Shown here piece by piece: positions 29,024 through 37,536 of a DNA stretch of 64,000 nucleotides; within the stretch, counting starts at the first letter, position 1, and each line of letters begins with the position of its first letter. The notes beneath the pieces are model-generated. The model was not told the DNA's origin, did not search any database, and saw only the letters and a list, made by a program, of their open reading frames with translations. The DNA is from Atopobiaceae bacterium (GTDB lineage: Bacteria > Actinomycetota > Coriobacteriia > Coriobacteriales > Atopobiaceae). The stretch lies in the NCBI GenBank assembly GCA_022482785.1, contig JAKVON010000010.1, forward strand, positions 1 to 64,000, in the 5' to 3' direction. Both the position numbers and the translations under genes were made by a program.

Positions 29024-29758
29024 TTATTCCTGAGCGGCGGCAAGGGCCTGCTCCAGGGTGAATGTGTGCTCGTAGAGGGCACGGCCGGTGATGCAGCCCT
29101 CGATGGCGCCGGGTGCCGCCGCGAGCGCGCGGATGTCGTCGAGCGACGCGATGCCGCCGGAGGCCACCACGGGAAAGCCCGCCACGGCGGCGACGTGGCG
29201 ATAGGCGTCGACGTCGATGCCCGTCCGCATGCCGTCCCGGGAGATGTCGGTGAAGACGAGGTGGCGGAAGCCCTCCTGCGCGAGGCGGGAGACGAGCTCG
29301 TCGGCGGGCAGGCCGGTGCCCTCGCGCCAGCCGTCGACCTTGACGACGCCGTCCTTGGCGGCGACGTCGGCGACGAGCACCTCGCCGAAGCGAGCCGCGG
29401 CGGCGCGCGCGAAGGCCGGGTCGCGGACGAGGACCGTGCCGAGGGCGATCCTGCGCGCCCCGTACGACGCGAGCCGCTCGATGCGGGAGAGCGAGCGGAC
29501 CCCTCCGCCGACGTCGACCGACATCCCCTCGACCCGGCAGATGGAGCGGATGGCCTCGTCGTTCGCCGCGCAGGCCCGCCCGTCCTCGCCGAAGGCGGCG
29601 GAGAGGTCGACCACGTGTACCCACGAGGCGCCTGCCGAGACGAAGCCCCGGGCGACGGCGGCGGGGTCGTCCGAGTAGACGTCCATATGGCCGCGGTCGC
29701 CGCGCTCGAGGCGGACGACCTTGCCCGCGACCAGGTCAATGGCGGGGAACACGATCAT
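29024..29758 (-). CDS. hisA: ProFAR isomerase HisA
   Basis: Isomerises ProFAR to PRFAR; 244 residues, half-barrel repeat fold. Catalytic Asp in [18 protein letters not shown], phosphate motif [10 protein letters not shown], second catalytic Asp in [15 protein letters not shown] and [12 protein letters not shown]. The ATG overlaps the hisH stop as ATGA. An actinobacterial PriA-type dual role (with TrpF) is possible but was not tested. Confidence 0.97.
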   Translation of the reverse strand: MIVFPAIDLVAGKVVRLERGDRGHMDVYSDDPAAVARGFVSAGASWVHVVDLSAAFGEDGRACAANDEAIRSICRVEGMSVDVGGGVRSLSRIERLASYGARRIALGTVLVRDPAFARAAAARFGEVLVADVAAKDGVVKVDGWREGTGLPADELVSRLAQEGFRHLVFTDISRDGMRTGIDVDAYRHVAAVAGFPVVASGGIASLDDIRALAAAPGAIEGCITGRALYEHTFTLEQALAAAQE

Positions 29759-30432
29759 GCGCCGGCCCCCGTCCGCTCGACGATGCGCACGAAGTTCCCG
29801 AGGACGGCAAGGCCGGCCCGCGAGGACTTCTCGGGATGGAACTGGACGCCGAAGACGTTGTCCCGCCAGATCGCCGAGGCGAAGCTGCGCGCATAGTGGG
29901 TGCGGGTGGTGACGACGCCGTCGTCGATGTCGTCGTCGAGGGCGTAGGAGTGGGTGAAGTACATGTTGCATCCCTCCGGCACCCCCTCGAACAGGGGGCA
30001 GACCCTGCCATGGGCGGTGAGGTCGACCTGGTCCCATCCGACGTGGGGGACCTTGAGCCGCGAGGAGGAGAGCCTCCTCACCGAGCCCGTGAGCACGGAG
30101 AGGCCCTGGGCCCACGTCCCCTCGGGGTCGCTCGCGCGCGTGCGCTCGTCGCCACGCTCGAAGAGGAGGTGGAGGCCCAGGCAGATGCCCAGGAAGGGCA
30201 CGCCCGAGCGAATGGCGGCGACGACGGCCTCGTCCTGGCCGCTCGCGCGCATGAAGTCCATCGCGTCCTCGAAGCTCCCGACGCCGGGCAGCACCAGCCC
30301 TGAGGCCATCGCCATCCTGTTGGGGTCGTCGGAGACCGTGGCGCGGCCCCCGGCGGCCACGAGGCCGCGCTCGACGCTCTGCAGGTTGCCCTTGTGGTAG
30401 TCGATGACCAGGATCGGGGCGGCGGCGCTCAT
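29755..30432 (-). CDS. hisH: Imidazole glycerol phosphate synthase glutaminase subunit
   Basis: Supplies ammonia to HisF from glutamine; 225 residues. Class I glutaminase triad: Cys in FLGICLGLHLLFE, His and Glu in FGVQFHPEKSS. N-terminal VIDYHKGNLQSVE and the LPGVGSFEDAM oxyanion region fit HisH. The ATG overlaps the hisB stop by one base. Confidence 0.97.
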   Translation of the reverse strand: MSAAAPILVIDYHKGNLQSVERGLVAAGGRATVSDDPNRMAMASGLVLPGVGSFEDAMDFMRASGQDEAVVAAIRSGVPFLGICLGLHLLFERGDERTRASDPEGTWAQGLSVLTGSVRRLSSSRLKVPHVGWDQVDLTAHGRVCPLFEGVPEGCNMYFTHSYALDDDIDDGVVTTRTHYARSFASAIWRDNVFGVQFHPEKSSRAGLAVLGNFVRIVERTGAGA

Positions 30433-31019
30433 CAGAGGCTCCCCTTGGTGGAGGGGACGCCCTTGACGCGAGGGTCGAGCTCGCAGGCGAGGCGCAGCGC
30501 GCGGCCGGCCGCCTTGAACGTGGCCTCGAGGATGTGGTGCGCGTTCTCGCCGGCGAGCTCGTCGAGGTGGAGCGTGCAGCCCGCATCGCGCGCGAGCGCC
30601 GCGAAGAACTCGTGCCCCAGCTCGGTGTCGAAGCTGCCCACCTTCATGGCGGCGATGGGGACGTCCCAGAACAGCTCGCCGCGGCCGGAGATGTCGATGG
30701 CGGCCATGACGAGGGCCTCGTCCATGGGGATGGCGACGTCGGCGAAGCGCGTGATGCCCGCCTTGTCGCCGAGCGCGCGGGCGAAGGCCTGCCCCAGGAC
30801 GATGCCCGTGTCCTCGACGGTGTGATGCGCGTCGACCTCGATGTCGCCCACCGCATGCACGGCGAGGTCGAAGAGGCCGTGACGGCCGAAGGCGGAGAGC
30901 ATGTGGTCGAAGAAGGGAACCCCGGTGTCGACGTCGACCACGCCGCTTCCGTCGAGGTCGAGCGTGACGGTGATGTCGGTCTCGCCGGTGGTGCGGGAGA
31001 TGGTTGCTGACCTACTCAT
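30432..31019 (-). CDS. hisB: Imidazoleglycerol-phosphate dehydratase (monofunctional)
   Basis: Dehydrates imidazole glycerol phosphate; 195 residues, so only the dehydratase part of HisB. Metal motifs GVPFFDHMLSAFGRHG, DAHHTVEDTGIVLG, ELGHEFFAALARD and GENAHHILEATFKA are all present. The start overlaps the hisC stop (ATGA). The open frame upstream is out of register with the hisC product and is not used. Confidence 0.97.
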   Translation of the reverse strand: MSRSATISRTTGETDITVTLDLDGSGVVDVDTGVPFFDHMLSAFGRHGLFDLAVHAVGDIEVDAHHTVEDTGIVLGQAFARALGDKAGITRFADVAIPMDEALVMAAIDISGRGELFWDVPIAAMKVGSFDTELGHEFFAALARDAGCTLHLDELAGENAHHILEATFKAAGRALRLACELDPRVKGVPSTKGSL

Positions 31020-32116
31020 GACTCCTCCTTGAGGATAGCTTCCAAGGCACCGAGCAGCTCGTCGTTCTCCTCGCGGGTCCCCACGGTGATGCGCAGGCAG
31101 TCGGCGAGCCCGGGGGCGGACGAGAAGTCCCGGACGAGGATGGAGCGCTCGTCGCGCAGGCGGGAGCGGACGCGCGAGGCGTTCGGGACGCGGACGAGCA
31201 GGAAGTTCGCCTGGCTCGGCCATACGCGCACGGGAAGGGCGCGGCCGAGGGCCCGAATCTCGAGGAGGAGGCGCTCCCTCTCGGAGCGGATCTCGTCGAC
31301 GAGCGGCTCGAAGGCGGCGCGCTCCCTCGCCACCGCGAGGGCGGCGGCCTGGGCCAGGACGCCCACCGAGTAGGGCTGCCGCACCGCCGCGAGGCCGTCG
31401 ACCACGTCGGGGGCCGCGAGGAGGTACCCGCAGCGCGCCCCCGCGAGGCAGTAGGCCTTCGAGAACGTGTGGAGCACGACGAGGTTGTCATGGGCTGCCA
31501 GGAGGGGCTCGGACGAGAGGCCCGGCCCGGCGAACTCGCCGTAGGCCTCGTCGGCGAGCACGAGTCCGGGGCAGGCCTCGCACACGCGGGCGACGCCGGC
31601 CGGGTCCATGACGTCGCCCGTGGGGTTGTTCGGGCTGGTGAGAACCACGATGGCGGCATCCGCGGCAGCAGCCGCGAGCTCGTCCGCATTCGGCGCGAAC
31701 GTCTCGGGGTCGCGGGGCACGTCAAGGACCGTCGTGCCGAGCATCGAGGCGTAGAGCGCGTAGACCGAGAAGGTGGGCGGGCAGTTGACGAGGGTGCGGC
31801 CTGGACCGCCGAAGGCCAGGAAGAGGTCGAAGAGGGCCTCGTCCCCCCCGTCGCTCACGAAGACGTTGGCCCGCGAGACCCCATGCCACGAGGCGATCTC
31901 GTCGCGCAGCTCGTTGGCCATCGGATCGGGGTAGCGGTTCGTTGGGGTGGCGCGGAGTGCGGCGTCCACGCGGGCGCGCACGGGGGCGGGCAGGCCGAGG
32001 TCGTTCTCGTTCGCGGAGAGGTTGATGCGGCAGGGGGCGAAGTCCGGATCGTACGGCTCGAGCCCCCTCATCTGCGGTTGCACCAGCGCACGGACGCGCT
32101 CGGAGAGCTCGGCCAC
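31016..32116 (-). CDS. hisC: Histidinol-phosphate aminotransferase
   Basis: PLP-dependent transamination of imidazole acetol phosphate; 366 residues. INLSANENDLGLPAPVR at the N-terminus, SPNNPTGDVMDP, LADEAYGEF, and PLP lysine in HTFSKAYCLAGARCGY. The start is GTG at 32116, 2 bp after the hisD stop, with GGAAGGGG inside hisD. The upstream open frame is a shadow of hisD. Confidence 0.96.
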   Translation of the reverse strand: MAELSERVRALVQPQMRGLEPYDPDFAPCRINLSANENDLGLPAPVRARVDAALRATPTNRYPDPMANELRDEIASWHGVSRANVFVSDGGDEALFDLFLAFGGPGRTLVNCPPTFSVYALYASMLGTTVLDVPRDPETFAPNADELAAAAADAAIVVLTSPNNPTGDVMDPAGVARVCEACPGLVLADEAYGEFAGPGLSSEPLLAAHDNLVVLHTFSKAYCLAGARCGYLLAAPDVVDGLAAVRQPYSVGVLAQAAALAVARERAAFEPLVDEIRSERERLLLEIRALGRALPVRVWPSQANFLLVRVPNASRVRSRLRDERSILVRDFSSAPGLADCLRITVGTREENDELLGALEAILKEES

Positions 32117-32118
32117 GG

Positions 32119-33525
32119 CTACGCGCCCCTTCCGGTGCCGCCGAGCACGGGCACGCCCGGCTCGTCGAGCGCGCGCGGCCAGGCGGTGACGCCTGCGTCG
32201 GCGACCGCCTCGCCTGCGTCGGCGAAGCGCTCGACGCCTCCCTCGACGAGCTTGCGGCGGAGCCCCACCGAGAGGGCGTGGGCCCAGAGGCCCTCCGCCT
32301 GGGCGAGCGCCTGGACGGCGGGGGCGTCCTTCGCGAGGCCCTCCTTGGTGTAGGCTATGACGCTCGAGCGCTTCACGAAGTCGTAGACGCCGAGCGGGTT
32401 GGAGAAGGCGGCGGTGCCTCCCGTGGGGAGCGTGTGGTTGGGGCCGGCGACGTAGTCCCCCAAGGGCTCGGAGCTCCACGGCCCCACGAAGATGGCGCCC
32501 GCGTTCTCGATCGAGCCGAGCAGCCCCATGGCGCCCTCGCAGTGGAGCTCGAGGTGCTCGGGGGCGATGACGTTGACGGCGTCGACCGCCTGCGCGAGGT
32601 CGGACGCGACGACGCAGGTCCCGTTGTCCGCGAAGCTCGCCCGCGTTATCTCGGCGCGCGGCGACTGGGCGACGAGGGCCTCAGTGGCGCGCGAGACCAG
32701 CCCGGGAAGGGCTGGGTCGCAGGTCACGAGGTAGCAGGCGGCCATGGGATCGTGCTCGGCCTGCGCCATGAGGTCCGCGGCCACGACCACGGGGTCTGCC
32801 GTGGAGTCGGCCAGCACGCACACCTCGGAGGGGCCGGCCACCATGTCGATGCCCACGTCGCCGGAGACGTGGCGCTTGGCGGCGGCCACGTAGGCGTTGC
32901 CCGGCCCCGTGATCTTGACCACGCGGGGGATCGTCTCGGTGCCGTAGGCCAGGGCGGCGACGGCCTGCGCGCCGCCGACGGCATAGACCTCGTCGACGCC
33001 CGCGACGTCCGCGGCGGCGAGCGTGTAGGCGGAGAGCGAGCCGTCCCCCTGGGGCGGCGTGACCATGACGATGCGGCGCACGCCCGCCACCTTGGCGGGA
33101 ATCGCGTTCATGAGCACGGTGGAGGGATACTGCGCGCGACCCCCCGGCACGTAGATGCCGCACGACGCCACGGGCGTCACCTTGACGCCGAGGATGGTGC
33201 CGTCCGGGCGCGACGTGAACCAGGACTGGGCCACCTCGCGCTCGTGGAACTCCCTGATCTGCGCGGCAGCCACCTCGAGGGCGGCCACGAACTCGGGGTC
33301 GACCAGGTCGCGCGCGCCGGCGACGACGTCGGCGGGGACGCGGAAGGCCTCGGGGCAGGCGCCGTCGAAGCGCTCGCAGTACTCGCGGACGGCCGCGTCG
33401 CCACGCTCGCGGACGTCGTCGACGATCCTCTCGGCGGCATCCATGACCTCGGCGGGAAGGGCTCCCTTGCGGGTGAGGTCGGCGGCGGAGAGCCCGCGGC
33501 CGGGCTCGAGGTCGATGGTCTTCAT
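32119..33525 (-). CDS. hisD: Histidinol dehydrogenase
   Basis: Zn-dependent double oxidation of histidinol to histidine; 468 residues, slightly longer than usual. Seen: CGIYVPGGRAQYPSTVLM, TGPGNAYVAAAKR, DMVAGPSEVCVLAD, VIAPEHLELH and GPNHTLPTGGTAAFSNPLG. About 35 extra residues at the C-terminus (alanine- and glycine-rich) precede the stop. The ATG overlaps the end of hisZG (ATGA). Confidence 0.97.
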   Translation of the reverse strand: MKTIDLEPGRGLSAADLTRKGALPAEVMDAAERIVDDVRERGDAAVREYCERFDGACPEAFRVPADVVAGARDLVDPEFVAALEVAAAQIREFHEREVAQSWFTSRPDGTILGVKVTPVASCGIYVPGGRAQYPSTVLMNAIPAKVAGVRRIVMVTPPQGDGSLSAYTLAAADVAGVDEVYAVGGAQAVAALAYGTETIPRVVKITGPGNAYVAAAKRHVSGDVGIDMVAGPSEVCVLADSTADPVVVAADLMAQAEHDPMAACYLVTCDPALPGLVSRATEALVAQSPRAEITRASFADNGTCVVASDLAQAVDAVNVIAPEHLELHCEGAMGLLGSIENAGAIFVGPWSSEPLGDYVAGPNHTLPTGGTAAFSNPLGVYDFVKRSSVIAYTKEGLAKDAPAVQALAQAEGLWAHALSVGLRRKLVEGGVERFADAGEAVADAGVTAWPRALDEPGVPVLGGTGRGA

Positions 33526-35186
33526 GAGCGGTTACCTCCAACGTAGGCGGCGAGCTTGTCAGAGAGGTCGCGGATGCGCGAGTCGCAACGATAGGCGGCC
33601 GGCCCCGCGAAGAATCGGGCGGTGCATTCCATCACGTCGTCGACGACGACGAGGTCGTTCTCGGCAAGCGTGGTGCCGGTGGCCGTGATGTCGACGATGC
33701 GGTCGGCCATGCCCACGATCGGCCCGAGCTCGATGTTGCCGTGCAGGGCGAGGATGTCGACCTGCTGGCCTATGCGGTCGTAGTAGGCCTGCGTGATGCG
33801 CGGGTACTTCGTGGCCACGCGCATGGTCCCGCGCCACGCGTAGGCGGCGTCGGCCTCGCCCTCGGCGGAGGCAGGCTCGGCCACGATGAACCGGCACCCC
33901 CCGTAGCGGACGTCGACGAGCTGCAGCAGGTCGAGGCTGGCCTCGATGAGCGAGTCCGAGCCGCAGAAGCCGCAGTCCGCGCCGCCGTAGCCCACGAACG
34001 CGGGCGCGTCGGTGGCTCGGACGATGACGTACTCCACGTCGCCCGCGGCGATGATGAGCCGACGGCCCGGGCTCTCGAGCTCGTCGGTGGGAAGGCCCAC
34101 GGCACGCAGCGTGGCGACGGTGTCCTTGAAGAGCGAGCCCTTGGGGATGGCGATGCGCAGCGGCCTGGAGCCCACCGCGAGGCCGGGCGTCGCGATGCCC
34201 GAGGCCCCCTGCTCGCCGAGGATCTCCTGGAGGCGCTCGAGCGAGAGGGCGAACCCGCAGGCAGAGGTCTCGCCGAGGCCAAGGTTGGCGAGAACCGCGT
34301 CATAGCGCCCGCCCGAGGCGAGGCTCGCGGCCATGCCCTCGGCGTAGCCCTTGAAGACGATGCCCGTGTAGTAGTCGAAGGAGTTGATGATCGAGAAGTC
34401 GAACGAGAGGCGCGCGTCGACGCCGCGCGCCGCGAGGCTCTCCACCAGGCTCCTGAGCTCGCTCGTGCCCCTGTCGGCGACGGCGACGCCGGCCCCTGCG
34501 AGCAGGGCGTCGAGCTGGTCGATGACGTCCGTGCCGCCGTGGGCGCGCGGCAGCGCCTCGAGCGCGCGGGCGGCCGCCTCCGGAAGGCCGGCCGCCTCGA
34601 CGAGCTCGTCCAGGGCCGGGAGGTCGGAGCGGTGTATCGCGCCGAGGGCGGCCTCGCGGAACCCCCGGTCGGGCGCGCAGGCGTCGAGGAGGCCCATGAG
34701 GGGGCGGACGCTCCCGCAGACGATGCGCCAGCCGCGCACCTCGAGCGACGAGAGCGCCTCGGCGAGCAGGGCCACGACCTCCGCCTCGGCCTCGATCCCG
34801 TCGCCGCCGAGCAGCTCGACGCCCATCTGGGTGAACTGGCGCGGCTGGCCCTTGAGCGAGGCCTGCTCCCGCACCACGGGGGCCACGTAGCGCAGGCGTG
34901 CGGGAAGGGCGGCGGGCCCGAGCCTGCCGGCCGCGAGGCGGGCGATGGGGAGGGTGAGGTCGGGCCTGAGCATGAGGAGGCGGTCGTCGGAGTCGAACAG
35001 CTGCAGCGGCGAGGCCTTGATCCTCCCCGCCTGCTCGAGCGTCGCGCGGTCCTCGAGGAGCGGCGTCTCGACCGGCTGGTAGCCATGGGCCGAGAAGACC
35101 CTGCGCGTCTCGTCGACGATGTGCTCGCGGGCGAGCGCCTCGGCGGGAAGGATGTCACGAAAGCCTCTCGGCGTCCCGATGTTCAC
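33522..35186 (-). CDS. HisZ-HisG fusion: ATP phosphoribosyltransferase regulatory and catalytic domains in one chain
   Basis: First step of histidine synthesis (ATP + PRPP); 554 residues. Residues about 1-335 are HisZ-like, a class II tRNA-synthetase paralogue: TPRGFRDILPAEA, LMLRPDLTLPIARL, SFDYYTGIVFKGY and ASGGRYDAVLANLG. Residues about 342-554 are short-form HisG: RIAIPKGSLFKDT, the middle GADCGFCGSDS segment and PRPP-binding VDITATGTTLAENDL. Short HisG normally needs a separate HisZ; here both are one protein. HisG proteins usually have GKD where this has GSD. Start is GTG at 35186 (MNIGTPRGF). First gene of the his operon, close to a promoter with a palindrome. Confidence 0.93.
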   Translation of the reverse strand: MNIGTPRGFRDILPAEALAREHIVDETRRVFSAHGYQPVETPLLEDRATLEQAGRIKASPLQLFDSDDRLLMLRPDLTLPIARLAAGRLGPAALPARLRYVAPVVREQASLKGQPRQFTQMGVELLGGDGIEAEAEVVALLAEALSSLEVRGWRIVCGSVRPLMGLLDACAPDRGFREAALGAIHRSDLPALDELVEAAGLPEAAARALEALPRAHGGTDVIDQLDALLAGAGVAVADRGTSELRSLVESLAARGVDARLSFDFSIINSFDYYTGIVFKGYAEGMAASLASGGRYDAVLANLGLGETSACGFALSLERLQEILGEQGASGIATPGLAVGSRPLRIAIPKGSLFKDTVATLRAVGLPTDELESPGRRLIIAAGDVEYVIVRATDAPAFVGYGGADCGFCGSDSLIEASLDLLQLVDVRYGGCRFIVAEPASAEGEADAAYAWRGTMRVATKYPRITQAYYDRIGQQVDILALHGNIELGPIVGMADRIVDITATGTTLAENDLVVVDDVMECTARFFAGPAAYRCDSRIRDLSDKLAAYVGGNRS

Positions 35187-35207
35187 GGCGCGATCCTCTC
35201 TGATGGC

Positions 35208-35254
35208 CTTATAATTTGCCTGGATGGCACTTTAGCACACTAAAGTGCCATCCA
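35208..35254 (-). promoter_or_regulatory. his operon promoter and operator-like palindrome
   Basis: TATAAG at 35208-35213 is a good -10 on the minus strand, giving a leader of only about 15 nt. Directly upstream, 35221-35254 is a perfect 15-bp inverted repeat around CACA; its half-site core is CACTTTAG. It covers the -35 region, as a repressor site would. There is no room for a T-box or attenuator. Confidence 0.7.
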
Positions 35255-35298
35255 CAAACCGCATCACGAGTATAGGCGCGGGACACGAGGTCCAGCCC

Positions 35299-37008
35299 TC
35301 ACGAGCGTCCCGTGAGCTTGGCGACGACCGTCTGGATGAAGCTCGCCTCGGGGACGCGGAGCGCGAGCGCGAGGCCGAAGGTCACCGCCACGGCCGGGAT
35401 CCCCCCGGCCAGCGCGTACAGCAGGGCGCGCAGGGCGGAGGAGCCGAGCGGGGCGAGGAAGGTCGAGAGCGCCCAGAGGACGGCCGCGCCCACCGCCGCG
35501 CCGACGGCCCCGAGCCCCAGCGAGCGCAGCGTGGCGACGGCCACCCCCCTCATCCCGATGTGCCCGAGCTCGCGCCTGAGGCTCTCGAACGTGACCCAGT
35601 CGACGGCGACGAAGAACAGCAGGCTCGAGAGGGCGACCACGTTGAGGCCGAACAGGGGCGTGAAGACGAAGCAGAACGCCACCTGGACGATGCCCGCGAC
35701 GACGCTGGCGATGGCGAAGAGCCGCATCTCCCTCAGGCTCGAGCAGACCTTCTGCAGGTAGGTGCAGATGCCGTACACGGGCAGGGAGAGCGAGAGCACC
35801 TGCAGGTAGAGCGTCGTCGTCGAGATGTCCTCCGCCGAGAACTTGCCCGCGGCGAGAAGCGTGATCAGGGCGGGCGCGAAGACGACGAGGAAGAGGGAGA
35901 ACGGGACGAGGAAGAACATGATCCTGCTCGTGCCCGACGCGACCCCGCGCACGTAACCGGCCATGTCGCCCTTGCTCACCCTGTCGGAGAGCTCGGTGAA
36001 CATGGCCGTGGTGATGGGGATGGCGAGGATGGCGTAGGGAAGCGTGTACCAGAGGCGGGAGTAGTAGGCGATCGACGCCCCCTGGGCGGTGACCGAGAGG
36101 GCGCAGCTCGTCTGGACCGAGACGGTCACGAAGGAGGCGAAGGTCACGACGAGCGAGGGAATCCCGATGGAGAGCGTCTCGCGGATGGCGGGGTCGTGCA
36201 GGTCGACGTGGGGCCGGAGCCGTATCCCGTGGCGCCTGAGGCTCGGGACCTGCATGACGACCTGGATCGCGACGCCGAGCGGGTTGCCGACGGCGAGGCA
36301 GAGGATGGCGAGGGTGGGGTTCGAGGCCGCGAAGGCAACGTACAGGAAGAACGAGGCGGTGCACACGAAGTTGTTGAAGATGGGCGCCGCCGTGCTCCAG
36401 AAGTAGTCGCGCTCGGCGTTGAGGACGCCCGACAGGACGCTCGAGAGGGCGTAGAGAACGACCTCGATGACGAAGAACCTGAAGAAGTACACGGCCAGGC
36501 CGCCGTCGAACTCGCTCGTCGCGGAGAACGACTGGGTCCAGACCACCTGCACCGCGAAGACGAGGCCCAGCGCGGCCACCGCGCCCATCACGAGGACCAC
36601 GAGGGAGAGCAGGTTGGACGTGTACTCGTTGGCCCCCTTGCGGCCGCTCCTCTCCTTCACCGAGAGGTACACGGGCAGGAAGGCCGTCACCAGCATCCCG
36701 CCCATGACCAGCTCGTAGAGCTGGTTGGGGAGGTTGTTGGCGACCGTGTAGCAGCTGGCGGTGACCGTCACGCCGAGGGCGTAGGCCTGTCCCCAGGTGC
36801 GGAAGAAGCCCGTGATGCGGCTCACGATGACGAGCACGCTCATGAGGGCGGCGCTCCTGCCCACCTGCGCCTCAGCGTCGCGCTCGAGGGAGTCGTGCGG
36901 GTCGACGTCCGGGGCCGGGACCTCGTTCGCCACGCGCTCCTCGGCACTGACCTCGAAGAACGGGTCACGCCTCTGGCGGCCGGCCTGCTTGAGCCTGTTG
37001 AAGTCCAT
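35299..37008 (-). CDS. murJ: Lipid II flippase MurJ (MviN family)
   Basis: Flips the peptidoglycan precursor lipid II across the membrane; 569 residues. A charged cytosolic N-terminus of about 50 residues is followed by some 14 helices. MurJ features: ALMSVLVIVSRITGFFRTW, NNLPNQLYELVMGGML, FLPVYLSVKERSG, and FSLFLVVFAPALITLLAAGKF. It starts 4 bp before the ybaK stop is reached in the minus direction and ends about 110 bp before hisZG. The palindrome in that gap may also act as its terminator. Confidence 0.93.
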   Translation of the reverse strand: MDFNRLKQAGRQRRDPFFEVSAEERVANEVPAPDVDPHDSLERDAEAQVGRSAALMSVLVIVSRITGFFRTWGQAYALGVTVTASCYTVANNLPNQLYELVMGGMLVTAFLPVYLSVKERSGRKGANEYTSNLLSLVVLVMGAVAALGLVFAVQVVWTQSFSATSEFDGGLAVYFFRFFVIEVVLYALSSVLSGVLNAERDYFWSTAAPIFNNFVCTASFFLYVAFAASNPTLAILCLAVGNPLGVAIQVVMQVPSLRRHGIRLRPHVDLHDPAIRETLSIGIPSLVVTFASFVTVSVQTSCALSVTAQGASIAYYSRLWYTLPYAILAIPITTAMFTELSDRVSKGDMAGYVRGVASGTSRIMFFLVPFSLFLVVFAPALITLLAAGKFSAEDISTTTLYLQVLSLSLPVYGICTYLQKVCSSLREMRLFAIASVVAGIVQVAFCFVFTPLFGLNVVALSSLLFFVAVDWVTFESLRRELGHIGMRGVAVATLRSLGLGAVGAAVGAAVLWALSTFLAPLGSSALRALLYALAGGIPAVAVTFGLALALRVPEASFIQTVVAKLTGRS

Positions 37009-37012
37009 GCGG

Positions 37013-37531
37013 CTACGCTCCCTGCTGCGCGGGATCGCGGATGACGTCGGCGAACGTTGCCCCGCAATGCCTGGCGAGTTCCTCTGGTGACAGTATGAGC
37101 TGCACGCCGCGCCGCCCGCCCGAGATTCCGATCCTCTCGAAGAGCTGCGCCGTCTCGTCGATGAGCGTGGGGAAGGCCTTGCGCATGCCCACGGGAGAGC
37201 AGGCGCCGCGCAGGTAGCCGGTCGTCGCCTCGAGGTCCCTGACGTGCATCATCGAGAGGCTCTTCTCCCCTGCCGCCGCCGCGGCGCGCTTGAGGTCGAG
37301 CTCGCTGCCGACCGGGATGCAGCAGACCACGTGAGCGCCCGCGGGAGAGACGCAGACGAGCGTCTTGAAGACGGAGTCGGGGTCCTCGCCGAGCGAGGCC
37401 GCGATCCTGACCCCGAGCTCGGGGCCCACCGCCGCGTCCTCGCCGTCGTAGGTCCTGAGCTCGTAGGCGATGCCGGCCCTCTCGAGCTCGCGCATGGCGT
37501 TGGTCTTCTGGTCGCGCTCCCTCTTGGACAT
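37013..37531 (-). CDS. ybaK: Cys-tRNA(Pro)/Cys-tRNA(Cys) deacylase YbaK family
   Basis: Trans-editing protein that clears mischarged tRNA; 172 residues. Seen: catalytic-lysine region DSVFKTLVCVSPAG, VVCCIPVGSELDLKRAA and GACSPVGMRKAFPTLID. These match the YbaK/ProX editing fold. The start lies 5 bp after the uvrA stop with AGGTGAG inside the uvrA end, so it is probably cotranscribed with uvrA and murJ. Confidence 0.92.
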   Translation of the reverse strand: MSKRERDQKTNAMRELERAGIAYELRTYDGEDAAVGPELGVRIAASLGEDPDSVFKTLVCVSPAGAHVVCCIPVGSELDLKRAAAAAGEKSLSMMHVRDLEATTGYLRGACSPVGMRKAFPTLIDETAQLFERIGISGGRRGVQLILSPEELARHCGATFADVIRDPAQQGA

Positions 37532-37536
37532 CGGAC

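Noticed and set aside
25641..29624. A 1327-codon open frame covering nanE, hisF and beyond
   Set aside because: Only the hisF N-terminal part and nanE are real coding in that frame; the rest is shadow sequence in high-GC DNA.
35187..35298. T-box or histidine attenuator before the his operon
   Set aside because: The predicted leader is about 15 nt, there is no His codon run, and no T-box sequence was found.
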